A DNA stretch of 54,604 nucleotides from a bacterium (lineage in GTDB: Bacteria > Vulcanimicrobiota > Xenobia > Xenobiales > JADMJV01). A program made the translations under genes and the position numbers. The DNA is taken from contig JASBRJ010000331.1 in NCBI GenBank assembly GCA_030149525.1, positions 1 to 54,604 on the forward strand, in the 5' to 3' direction. Under the pieces are notes generated by a model that saw nothing but the letters and a program-made list of their open reading frames with translations, had not been told where the DNA came from and made no database searches. Below are positions 1 through 8,101 of this stretch, piece after piece (the first letter of the stretch is position 1; every line of letters starts with the position of its first letter).

Positions 1-83
1 CCCGACTGGTGGAAGCGGAAGCTCGAGTTCCCCTGGGTCTTGCCGCCGCTCTTCGTTCCGGTCGCTTGAACGCTAGGGCCTAG
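1..83 (+). CDS. floA: 3' end of flotillin-like protein FloA (partial, possibly truncated tail)
   Basis: Codons begin at position 3 and end at TAG 81-83. The visible 26 residues include VEAEARVPLGLAAALRSG, which closely matches the near-C-terminal segment of FloA/YqfA-type flotillins (VEAEA-VPLA-EALRSG). FloA is a membrane-anchored scaffold of bacterial lipid microdomains. In that family the segment is followed by a conserved MDY...QADT...MRDS tail; here it stops nine residues after the Leu-Arg-Ser-Gly motif. A tail-like MDFLRDLK occurs immediately downstream in another frame (from 89), so either the protein has a short tail or there is a frameshift between about 66 and 89. Only the end of the gene is in the window. 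Confidence 0.65.
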   Translation, partial: RLVEAEARVPLGLAAALRSGRLNARA

Positions 84-88
84 AGTCG

Positions 89-484
89 ATGGATTTTTTA
101 AGAGACCTCAAAGCCAAGCACAAATAACAGGAAGAGCACTCCCAGAAGACGGAAGAGCAACAACACCAGCAGCGCAAAGAGCTGTTCGGCGGAGGTCGAA
201 AAGGCAAAGCCGGCAGTCAAGCCAGCCGCCCCATGGTGAAACAAAGGCGGCCCCAACAACCACAACAACAACGACCAAATCCCCAGAAGCAACAGAAAAA
301 GCGAGTCCGACAACCCGTCGACTCGCCCAGTTGCCCGGTCGAGGAGATTACGTCACGTCACCAGCCCACAACAGCAGGCGGCACCGACCTCTCCATCTTC
401 GACAACCTCGGAGAGCGATTGGATGAAGCCTTCCTCCTTCAGGAGGTTCTCGGTCCACCGCGCTGTGTGAGGGAGTGGGAATAG
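89..484 (+). pseudogene. Gln/Lys-rich small protein with LGPPR C-terminal motif, interrupted by in-frame TAA
   Basis: Read from ATG 89, the frame gives MDFLRDLKAKHK, then a TAA at 125-127, then stays open to the TGA/TAG-free end at 484. The post-stop part is very rich in Gln, Lys and Arg and ends in a well-behaved segment with EAFLLQEVLGPPR. That ending resembles short bacterial proteins finishing in a leucine-rich helix plus LGPPR. The composition is continuous on both sides of the stop, and a single C-to-T change (CAA to TAA) would explain it. If the stop is genuine, only an 83-residue product from ATG 233 could be made, or a 12-residue peptide. It lies 5 bp after floA and before a strong terminator, so it looks like the last gene of that transcript. 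Alternatives are readthrough or a sequencing error. TAA is an ordinary stop elsewhere here (1381-1383, 40531-40533). Confidence 0.5.
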
Positions 485-500
485 GTTTCTGTTGTTACGG

Positions 501-524
501 AAGGCCCTTCGGGGTCTTTTTTTT
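501..524 (+). terminator. Rho-independent terminator with UUCG tetraloop
   Basis: The arms AAGGCCC and GGGTCTT pair, with one G-U wobble, around a TTCG loop. The loop is the especially stable UUCG tetraloop, and an 8-T run follows (517-524). It sits 17 bp after the small Gln/Lys-rich gene, so it should end the floA-linked transcript. Confidence 0.85.
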
Positions 525-567
525 ATGGGGGGACTTGTTGCCCCTTGAATCGCCACCCAATCTACCG

Positions 568-1383
568 ATGATCAGCATGATGAGCTGGTTGATAAAAAGG
601 CTTTTGACTTTGACAGTGCTTCTAGCATGTCTTCTTTTCTGCGGATGCGGAGACGGTGAGACTCCTTCCAGAACAACGACGGGAACGCTTCCGGCGGGCC
701 CCACGATGCTGGGCAGGACGGATCTGTCCTCCCATCTTCTCGATTCGCAATTCGACTCCGAAGGTTTGACACTCTATCTCTACCCCCATCATTATTGGAT
801 GTCTGAGGTGGCGGAGTTTTTTCAGCAGCCCGGTGAGGCACGAGCGCACTTGAAACTTCGGGGAGGTGTAGCGGGCCAGATGACCATGAAGCGGCTCGAC
901 ATGTTCTGGAACTCCGAGTTTCAGGAAGCTCGACTCAAGCTTGTGGGCTCCTCCCTACCGAGCCTCGTATCTCTGAGAAAGGTGGAGCTTCGAGCCCAGG
1001 CTACTTCTCCCACTCCTATCGGCACCATGAACTACAACGGGGATGATTTTACCTTAATTTCCTCACAGGGGACTCTCCTCACGGCCGAACCTGATACTCG
1101 CATTGAGTTTCCCGGGATATTCGTCGGGACGTTCACGGTGGAATTTCTAGCTGCTGAAACTCCCGCAGCTAAGCTTCTTCAGGCAAGCGCGCTCAACACC
1201 ATACCGCAACAAACCCTCACATTGATCGTCAATGAGAGTTCCGGAGCCCCCCAAACAGAGTTCTTGCTCAACAACGCCTGGCCCACAACCTATCAAGTGC
1301 TGGCCCACGACGCCTCCACCGGTATCTCCAAACTTTCCTTCACTTTCGCCTTTGAGACCCTGGTCATCCAGCCCGCTTCATAA
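568..1383 (+). CDS. Putative lipoprotein of unknown function
   Basis: Taking ATG 568 (or the tandem ATGs at 577/580) gives a 271-residue protein. It has a basic-hydrophobic leader (WLIKRLLTLTVLLACLLF) followed by CGCGDG. That is a type II signal peptide with cysteines at a plausible lipidation site, either after LLA or FCG. The rest looks beta-rich, with no catalytic motif or family I recognise. An upstream in-frame extension to 475 would run through the terminator at 501-524, so I reject it. No clear Shine-Dalgarno precedes any of the ATGs. The mature part has several hydrophobic beta-like stretches ending near VNESSG and a final Phe-rich segment. It may sit on the inner face of an outer membrane. 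Function is not inferable. Confidence 0.7.
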   Translation: MISMMSWLIKRLLTLTVLLACLLFCGCGDGETPSRTTTGTLPAGPTMLGRTDLSSHLLDSQFDSEGLTLYLYPHHYWMSEVAEFFQQPGEARAHLKLRGGVAGQMTMKRLDMFWNSEFQEARLKLVGSSLPSLVSLRKVELRAQATSPTPIGTMNYNGDDFTLISSQGTLLTAEPDTRIEFPGIFVGTFTVEFLAAETPAAKLLQASALNTIPQQTLTLIVNESSGAPQTEFLLNNAWPTTYQVLAHDASTGISKLSFTFAFETLVIQPAS

Positions 1384-1602
1384 ACTCCGCCCAACCCAAT
1401 ACTTCTAGTAATAAAGGATCAGAATTGTCTGACCCCGGGTAGCCTGAGGGATATCCAATTCATCGGGACTTTGTTGCATACTGACGGTGGTGATAAACGG
1501 GGTTGGCTTTGCATTTGCAGCCGGGATGAATCTCTGGGATGTTATTACAGAGCAGTAGATAGGTCTTAGACGTGATCTGTCCGCCAGGAGGTTTCCCAGT
1601 CC
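1384..1602 (+). other. Intergenic region with no convincing gene
   Basis: This is 219 bp between the lipoprotein and the 1012-residue protein. A 100-codon minus-strand frame crosses it but also overlaps the next gene and lacks a ribosome binding site or family match. The only clear element is the AGGAGG at 1586-1591 serving the downstream TTG start. No terminator with a T-run is visible. Confidence 0.5.
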
Positions 1603-4600
1603 TTGGGTACGGTTAGTCCGAATAAATTGCAGAGTCCCAACGCTCCAGAGGGAGCACCGGTCCATCTTGAACATCTGTTGGATAAGTTGCGCCATTCCCT
1701 TGAGCAAGATGCACCTGGGACGGCTCTTCGTGTCATCAAAGAGACTTTCGACTATCTCATGGAGCTTTTCTGTGACCTCTTAGAGAGTTTCTGTGAAAGC
1801 CTCGGCGAGAAAACGGAGCTAAAGAAAACGACCACGCTTGCCATTATTCAAGCTCATGTCAAAGCTCTTGCCGCCTCCTCTCAAAATGAACATCCCGATG
1901 TTCAGCTCATCCTCGGGGTTTTTCAAGATCAGGGAAAATACAGGGCTTTCGCTCATCTTCTCGGTCTGGGCGGCCGACCTCGCCGGGGCACCACGACGCT
2001 AGACAGTTTTATCAATTCCAAACAGCCTCCACGGCGTCAGTGTGTCCAGCAGGTCACTAACTACCTACCTCATCTCGCCGAGTGGCTGACTTCAGCCTCG
2101 GAACTCTTCTCTTTTTGGGGGCTGCTGGAAGAACGAACCTACTCCGACGGACAGCAAAGTTTACGAATTCAGCTCAGTGAACACCAGATTGAGGCTAAGA
2201 AACGGCTCAAAGTCTCCGGTTGCCAGAGATGCATCCCTAAACACGAAATTCTGGTTCCTCCCACTTTTTTTCAGAACGGGATGTACCTTTTTGTTCCCCA
2301 GCGGGTCCCGATATTTCTGAACAAAATTCTGGAAGAACTGGAGAAACAACTGCTGGCCCAGGAGGCGGCGCAATGTTGTCGTCAGTTGAGCCGAGCCCTG
2401 GAGTTTCTCATTCGCTATTTCGCCGGCGTGAGTGCCGGGGTGTGTCGAGAACTCAAGGTCTTGCCTAAAGAGTGCCAACTCCTTGTGGAAGGGCACAGAA
2501 GCCTTTTCAAGTCCGAGAGTCTCTTGAACGAATGCCTTGAGATTTTAAAGCAGCAGCCTGACTCGGAGGCCGCCATGAGCCTTACCGAGGTCTTCTTTCA
2601 GCGCAACGATCTCTACGACTTTATCCCCCGGTGGCACACGGAAATGTTGGCCCTCAGGGGTCAGTTATCAGGCTGGTGCCAGTTGGAACCAGGCCAGGGA
2701 GAGTTGCAAGACCCTGAGGTGTGCCGACTGGAATTTGAAAATCACATCCTGGTCCTGGCGGAGTGGCTGCGGGCTCTTGGCGGTTACTTGGCTGGAACGG
2801 AGCATTTCTTTGAGAAGCCGAGGGAGAACGGCTCCGTAGATTTTAGTCTTCGCGTGGGAAATCGGTTTGTGGAGGTCGCCGAACCAGGCTATCTTCTGTG
2901 GCTCAACAACCCCCGCGTGGAAGGCGAGTTGCTGGACGACGAGAGTAACGTTAAGCCACCTCTCATCACCGAGCCGCTCGTCATCCCTGAGAACGCTCCC
3001 GAGGTTCTCACTAGAATCCTCACTCGTATGGACATCTTTTTACGGAGAGGGGAGCCTGTCGAAGCCTGTACCTCGCTGCGGGATGCTATGGACTATCTGA
3101 CCAGATATTACGCTGGCCTGGCTGTCGCTGCCTATAAGCAGCTTGGAGATGTGCCGGAAGAGATCACCCGGATGGCCCAGTCCAGCCTCTCGGTTCATCA
3201 GTGTGAAAAACTATTGCTTCGAGCTCTGGAATTTATCGGCACGGCCTCTGATGAGCAACTAGGGGTCGCCATCCGTGAAGTGTTTTACTACACCGAGACG
3301 TTCTCTCAAACAGAAAAGCCCACCGGAGCCCACACTCGCCTGCTCATTCTCGATGCCGACACCTCCAATAATATCCAGTATATTGCCGACTTCTGTGCCC
3401 TGAAGCCGGGCGAAGGAGTCCTTTCTCACCCCACCCGCTCTCAACGTGAGATCGAGCGTTTTCTTCCGGCTCTCAGAGACTGGCTTGCTATGTCCGAACC
3501 TCTCTTCAACCAGTGCAAACACTTTGAAGAAAAGCCGGCAGACGACGGGCAGACAGAGCTTGTTATTGAGTTCAACGACATCTATTTGGAATTGGTCAAG
3601 CCGGACTACGTGTTCTATATCGTCCCCGGCTCCGACGAAGTCCCAGACCTGGAGGCCCCGGAACTCCCCGTCTTCGACGATCAATTCGAACAAGAGATGG
3701 CGGAGATGGGACAGAGGCGAGCCAAACGGTTCTCCGCTACCGAGCGCCCATTTCTGGTGCATAGGGTCGAGCAGATAGGAATGCGGGAGAACTCGAAAGG
3801 AGTGAAGTGTTTAGCAGGCTATATCGTTCTCACCAATGCCGGGGGCGGAAGTCTTTCAGGCGAAGCGGTTTCCACCGACCGGGTGGCTATCGAGGTCGAG
3901 CCTCGACGATTTCGTGGCAACAAAGTGCAACTTTCCTATTGGGTAGACGAGGCTGAAGTTCCGGAGACTCACGAGGTCTTCATCGAACTGAAGACTGCCC
4001 AGGGAGTTCGCACCGTTTCGACCTTCGAGCTCACCGGCAAAGAGAAGGGCCGAGCCGCCGGAGCGACCTCGGGAATGGGTCTGATGCTGGTGCCAACTCT
4101 CGTTCTCTTTCCGTTCTTCCTCGTTTCCTTTTTGCTCTTGAGTCAATATATGCACAACTATCTCACCGATGAGGTCACCGGCCAGTACGTGCTGCAAAAT
4201 CTTTATAGAGACGCCCCTGAAGTAGTGGACTATCTGGCTCAATTCACTCGCCCCGTGGGCTATCTGTATCTGCTGATGGCTGGTATCGTTCCTTATTGGG
4301 TGGGTCGGATTTATCGGAGTTTCAAGCCAAGTACCCAGCAACTTCTGGAGCGCCAACGGCGACTCCCCATGGTCTTGCCGACTCTGTTGGTGGGGCCCCT
4401 ACTTCTGACCCCGGTTCTTTCCAACCATTTCACAAGCGACCCCGACTTCAAAGCCGTTCATCTCACATCCATGTTCTTGTATTTTGTTTTTCTCAATCTC
4501 GGAGGAACCTATTATCAGGAACTTTCACTAGAAGAGCGGTTTGATGATCTCCTGGTGGACAAAGAGTTAGCGAAGAGATTGCCTCCGGCGCTCGCCCTCT

Positions 4601-4641
4601 TTATATTTTTGTGCGTCCTTTTGACGGGGGTGTCGTTCTAG
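1603..4641 (+). CDS. Large membrane-anchored protein with three copies of a ~230-residue domain
   Basis: A TTG start at 1603 has AGGAGG 11 bp upstream, giving 1012 residues. Three related segments begin near residues 20, 234 and 465. Each opens with a leucine-rich helical stretch and a Y-x-x-x-x-x-Y/F-A/C-x-L helix. Examples are the ALEFLIRYFAGVSAGV and AMDYLTRYYAGLAVAA segments, and each later has a W-L...F...FEEKP/EKP-like element. A beta-rich domain of about 110 residues follows (roughly 705-815). Then come five hydrophobic segments (from about 825 to the C-terminus), so the soluble repeats probably sit on one side of the membrane. I recognise no known family. The next gene is a hybrid histidine kinase on the same strand 131 bp away, so a signalling link is possible but unproven. 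Confidence 0.8.
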   Translation: MGTVSPNKLQSPNAPEGAPVHLEHLLDKLRHSLEQDAPGTALRVIKETFDYLMELFCDLLESFCESLGEKTELKKTTTLAIIQAHVKALAASSQNEHPDVQLILGVFQDQGKYRAFAHLLGLGGRPRRGTTTLDSFINSKQPPRRQCVQQVTNYLPHLAEWLTSASELFSFWGLLEERTYSDGQQSLRIQLSEHQIEAKKRLKVSGCQRCIPKHEILVPPTFFQNGMYLFVPQRVPIFLNKILEELEKQLLAQEAAQCCRQLSRALEFLIRYFAGVSAGVCRELKVLPKECQLLVEGHRSLFKSESLLNECLEILKQQPDSEAAMSLTEVFFQRNDLYDFIPRWHTEMLALRGQLSGWCQLEPGQGELQDPEVCRLEFENHILVLAEWLRALGGYLAGTEHFFEKPRENGSVDFSLRVGNRFVEVAEPGYLLWLNNPRVEGELLDDESNVKPPLITEPLVIPENAPEVLTRILTRMDIFLRRGEPVEACTSLRDAMDYLTRYYAGLAVAAYKQLGDVPEEITRMAQSSLSVHQCEKLLLRALEFIGTASDEQLGVAIREVFYYTETFSQTEKPTGAHTRLLILDADTSNNIQYIADFCALKPGEGVLSHPTRSQREIERFLPALRDWLAMSEPLFNQCKHFEEKPADDGQTELVIEFNDIYLELVKPDYVFYIVPGSDEVPDLEAPELPVFDDQFEQEMAEMGQRRAKRFSATERPFLVHRVEQIGMRENSKGVKCLAGYIVLTNAGGGSLSGEAVSTDRVAIEVEPRRFRGNKVQLSYWVDEAEVPETHEVFIELKTAQGVRTVSTFELTGKEKGRAAGATSGMGLMLVPTLVLFPFFLVSFLLLSQYMHNYLTDEVTGQYVLQNLYRDAPEVVDYLAQFTRPVGYLYLLMAGIVPYWVGRIYRSFKPSTQQLLERQRRLPMVLPTLLVGPLLLTPVLSNHFTSDPDFKAVHLTSMFLYFVFLNLGGTYYQELSLEERFDDLLVDKELAKRLPPALALFIFLCVLLTGVSF

Positions 4642-4772
4642 AACGGATGAAGCGAGGGGCTTTCGACACACCGGCGGGAAGGCAAAAAATCTCTTTTCAG
4701 AAGGCTTCTTGAATCAGATGTTCTATAGAGGAGTCCCTGGTTGACCATATAGTTTTGAGATGGAGTGTTCCC

Positions 4773-6746
4773 GTGCCGAAAGCGCCATTGCATCCGTATG
4801 AAAAAGAGCGTATCCAGTTTCTTCACCAGCTCAACATTTTGGATACCCCCGCGGAGCCGGCCCTTGACCGGATCGCCCAAAAGCTTGCCCAGAAGCTGAG
4901 CACTCCCATCGCCCTTATCAGTCTGGTGGACGAGGAGCGTCAGTGGTTCAAGTCTTGTTTGGGTTTGGATGTGAAGCAAACGCCACGAAATCAATCCTTT
5001 TGTGCCTTTACCATCCTTCACAAGGAGCCTCTTGTCATCGCCGACGCCACCAAAGATCCTAGGACCGCCGATAACGAGTTGGTCACAGGCCCTCCCGGAA
5101 TCCGGGCCTACGCCGGGTATCCTCTGGTGGTGGGAGGGATTCCCGTCGGTTCTCTCTGTGCCATCGACACTCGTCCTCGAGACTTCGCCGCCGAGGAGAT
5201 CGCCTATCTTGAACTGTTGGGGCAGTGGGCGGAGCGCGAGATTGAACTGAGGGACCGGTCCTATCTACTCCAAGAGAAGAATCATCATTTAGAGCGAGCG
5301 AGTCGACTCTTCACCAATGCGCCGGTGCCGCTCATGGTGTTGAGCAGTGACGGAACAGTTCTTGAGTCCAACCGCGCGGCTCAACAATTCTGGGAAGAGA
5401 CACTAGGGGATGTGGAAAACGTCGTTCAGGACCCTCGCCTTCCTGGGAGACGGATAGCCAAGGCTTTGCAAGAGGTCCTTCAGGGTAGACCTCCAGAACT
5501 CGATCCCCTGGAGATCGAAGGTAAAGACGGACCCGTCTTTGTCCGCTGTTCCCTGGAGTCCGGTCTGGAATGGGAGGGTGAACCTCGCGTTATCCTGGGT
5601 CTGGAAGACATCACGGAGTATCTCTGGGGGCTCGCGGGCCAGGCGGAGGCAGAGCAACTCGACGATGGTCAGGATGAGTTCATCTTTCGCCTCTGCCACG
5701 AGCTCAGAAATCCGGTCAACGGTATCGTGGGGATCATCGACCTTTGGAGAATGGGCTCCGAACGCAAAGCGTCCGATCTCGAGACCTTGGAGTCCTGCGC
5801 TCTCACCCTGAAAGGTTTGGTCGACGACACCCTGGACTTTAAGCGAATTGCGCAGGGCCGGGTCTCCATCGAGAAGCAAGAGTTCGATCTGAAAAAGTTT
5901 TTCCGTCAGGTGGTAGCCTCCACCCGCCGTGAGACCCAGAAGAAAAATCTCGATTTTCGATTCCGCATCCATCTAGACGACAATCATGGGATAAGCGATA
6001 AATTGCGTCTCAATCAGATTTTGTCGAACCTCCTCTCCAACGCCGTAAAATATACGGACGAGGGTCGCATTGAACTTCAGGTGGAGTTCAGGGAGGGACG
6101 GCTGAAAATGGTGGTCGCCGACACCGGTATGGGAATCTCGGAAGAGTTGAGGGATGTCCTCTTTGAGCCCTACACTCAGGCCAAAGCGAGAGATAAGGAC
6201 AGCAAAGCGGGTGTGGGTCTGGGCCTTTCCATCGTCAAGCAGTTGCTGGATCGCCTTGACGGGACGATTTCCTTGGACAGTCAAGTTGGTCAGGGGACAA
6301 CCTTCACGGTGGAAATGCCTGTGGAAGCTTCCACAGGAAGTAAGCTCAACGACTTGAGTCTTGAGATTCCCAAGCTAGAGATGACAATTCTTGTGGCCGA
6401 CGACAACCCGATCAATCGTTGCATCCTGTCGGCCCAGCTTTCAGGGATCGGTGCCAAGGTGTTGCTGGCAACCAACGGGCTGGAAGTTCTCGACATTCTC
6501 CAAAAGGAAGAGCCGGACGTTATCCTCTTGGACTGCCACATGCCGGAGTTGGACGGCTACGAAACGGTGGCCAGAATTCGAGCAGACGAGGAAACTTACG
6601 GCCGACCAATCGTGGTCGCTCTCACCGCGTCGGTTCGCGAAGATGCCGAGAAGAGATGCCGGGAAGCCGGAATGAATCACTTCCTGCAAAAACCGGTGCG
6701 GTTGCGCGAGTTGTCGTCGCTGCTCGGCGCGCTCAAATCACGCTAG
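4773..6746 (+). CDS. Hybrid sensor histidine kinase (GAF-PAS-HisKA-HATPase-REC)
   Basis: GTG 4773 is chosen because GGAG lies 7 bp upstream; TTG 4755 would add six residues. The product is 657 residues. Order of domains: GAF (about 18-160), PAS-like (about 185-285), dimerisation/phosphoacceptor with H-box CHELRNPV (His near 309), and HATPase_c with N-box LSNLLSNAVKY, G1 ADTGMG and G2 GVGLGLS. Last is a receiver domain from about 537 with acidic VADDN, phosphoacceptor in LLDCHMPELDG, and QKP lysine. No membrane segment or signal peptide is seen, so it should be cytoplasmic. The REC domain may act in a phosphorelay or autoinhibit the kinase. The stop overlaps the stop of the convergent antiporter gene by 4 bp. 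Confidence 0.92.
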   Translation: MPKAPLHPYEKERIQFLHQLNILDTPAEPALDRIAQKLAQKLSTPIALISLVDEERQWFKSCLGLDVKQTPRNQSFCAFTILHKEPLVIADATKDPRTADNELVTGPPGIRAYAGYPLVVGGIPVGSLCAIDTRPRDFAAEEIAYLELLGQWAEREIELRDRSYLLQEKNHHLERASRLFTNAPVPLMVLSSDGTVLESNRAAQQFWEETLGDVENVVQDPRLPGRRIAKALQEVLQGRPPELDPLEIEGKDGPVFVRCSLESGLEWEGEPRVILGLEDITEYLWGLAGQAEAEQLDDGQDEFIFRLCHELRNPVNGIVGIIDLWRMGSERKASDLETLESCALTLKGLVDDTLDFKRIAQGRVSIEKQEFDLKKFFRQVVASTRRETQKKNLDFRFRIHLDDNHGISDKLRLNQILSNLLSNAVKYTDEGRIELQVEFREGRLKMVVADTGMGISEELRDVLFEPYTQAKARDKDSKAGVGLGLSIVKQLLDRLDGTISLDSQVGQGTTFTVEMPVEASTGSKLNDLSLEIPKLEMTILVADDNPINRCILSAQLSGIGAKVLLATNGLEVLDILQKEEPDVILLDCHMPELDGYETVARIRADEETYGRPIVVALTASVREDAEKRCREAGMNHFLQKPVRLRELSSLLGALKSR

Positions 6747-8101
6747 ACCAGGACTTCTTCTCCCGCCAGAAGATCGTCTTCTTCGTCTTCCTCACGCTCC
6801 CCGATCTCTCCGGCCGCAGCCAGGCCGAATCGCATAATGACAGGACCAAAGACCTGATTGAGAGCAATGGCTGCTACGATGATGGTGCGCAGTTGATTGC
6901 CGATACTGGGAAAATCGTTGGAGACAAGAACGGCGAACCCGAGAGTCACTCCGGCCTGACCGAGAAAGCCGGTCCACGCGTATTTCACAACACTGCCGGA
7001 TTCTTTCGACAGCTTTGCCGCCGCCGAGGTGCCGAGCCAGGTGAAAAAGGCCCGTGCGGCCACCAGGATAGTGGCAACAAGTCCCACGACTTTGAGCGCC
7101 GGTAACTCCATCTGAGCACCGCCCAGGGTGAAGAAAATCACGTAAACGGGAAGGGAGTTTCTCTCCACGGCGTGGATGAAAGTGTGGCCATGAGGAGTGA
7201 AGTTCTCGACCACAAATCCTGCCATCATGCAGATAAGAAGACCGTGAAGGTGAAACGGCTCGGCCAGGTAGTCGGCTAGAAAAGCTACTCCCATAAGGAG
7301 TACTGGGAGTTCGGCTCCAATCTTGCCGATGTAGAGAGAGAGGAGGCCGCCCAGGACAACTCCTACCAAGAGAGAGCCTACGATCTCCCATCCCAGGTCC
7401 AGAGCGAAACCGAGATCCAGACCTTTTCCCGGAGTCATCATCGCTCGAGAGAAACTCATGGTGGCCGCAAAGCACGCGATCACCAGCATGTCTTTGATAA
7501 CGGTCACTCCCAAGGCAATTTCTGTCACCGGGCCTTCCGACTGTGTTTCATTGATGACAGCGATCGTTGTGGAGGGGGAGTTGGCCATGGCCGTGCAGGC
7601 CAGAAGGGAAGAAGCCACCATCAGTTGGGTCGGTGAGAAGTCCGACAAGCCGGGGAGTTGACCGCCCACGAAGTAGAGCAGACAGCCCACTCCCACGAAA
7701 GCTGAGAGAGACTGGATGAACGTGATGGAAAGAAGAGCTTTCCAGCGTGACTTGATGCTCTCTAGTTTGAGTTCGCCGCCGGCCGTAAAGGCGATGAGCC
7801 CGAGAGCCACATGATTTATCAATTCCAGTTCATGTATGGCGTTGTGGGAGAGAACGGCAAGAGACGGATCGATGAAAGCCAGAAAATAGGGTCCAAAGAA
7901 GACACCGGAAAGCATATAACCGGTGATCATGGGCATCTTTACTCGGGGGCAGAGGGTTCCAACCAGATAGGAGGCGATGAGGACAAAACCAAGGGCCATA
8001 GTGGTTTCCTCGGCCTTGCTATGGTGAGGACCGGCACCGAGTATCTGGGCTCCCAAAAGCAAGAAATAGGCGATAGAGACTTGAACGATTGTTGTGATCA
8101 C
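6743..8101 (-). CDS. CPA2-type cation:proton antiporter (distal gene of antiporter operon)
   Basis: This 452-residue polytopic protein has about 12 hydrophobic segments typical of the Na+/H+ exchanger (CPA2/KefB-like) fold, with repeats such as MITGYMLSGVFFGP. It begins with GTG overlapping the TGA of the upstream antiporter gene by 4 bp (GTGA), so translation is probably coupled. It ends in an acidic cytoplasmic tail (GEREEDEEDDLLAGEE) and has no RCK/TrkA-N domain. Ion control must therefore come from elsewhere, plausibly from the P-II-like/PilZ protein encoded first in the operon. Transported ion (Na+ or K+) cannot be told from sequence alone. Confidence 0.88.
   Translation of the reverse strand: MITTIVQVSIAYFLLLGAQILGAGPHHSKAEETTMALGFVLIASYLVGTLCPRVKMPMITGYMLSGVFFGPYFLAFIDPSLAVLSHNAIHELELINHVALGLIAFTAGGELKLESIKSRWKALLSITFIQSLSAFVGVGCLLYFVGGQLPGLSDFSPTQLMVASSLLACTAMANSPSTTIAVINETQSEGPVTEIALGVTVIKDMLVIACFAATMSFSRAMMTPGKGLDLGFALDLGWEIVGSLLVGVVLGGLLSLYIGKIGAELPVLLMGVAFLADYLAEPFHLHGLLICMMAGFVVENFTPHGHTFIHAVERNSLPVYVIFFTLGGAQMELPALKVVGLVATILVAARAFFTWLGTSAAAKLSKESGSVVKYAWTGFLGQAGVTLGFAVLVSNDFPSIGNQLRTIIVAAIALNQVFGPVIMRFGLAAAGEIGEREEDEEDDLLAGEEVLV

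Noticed and set aside
1-69. Frame-1 reading PDWWKRKLEF... ending at TGA 67-69 as the end of a membrane protein
   Set aside because: The frame beginning at position 3 matches the FloA C-terminal block VEAEA-VPL-ALRSG, which is a much more specific signal.
89-484. Reassigned TAA codon (alternative genetic code)
   Set aside because: TAA clearly terminates normal genes in this window, for example at 1381-1383, 40531-40533 and 48671-48673.
1405-1707. 100-codon minus-strand frame MLKGMAQLIQQMF... across the intergenic gap
   Set aside because: It overlaps the start of the well-supported 1012-residue gene, lacks a ribosome site and shows no family pattern.
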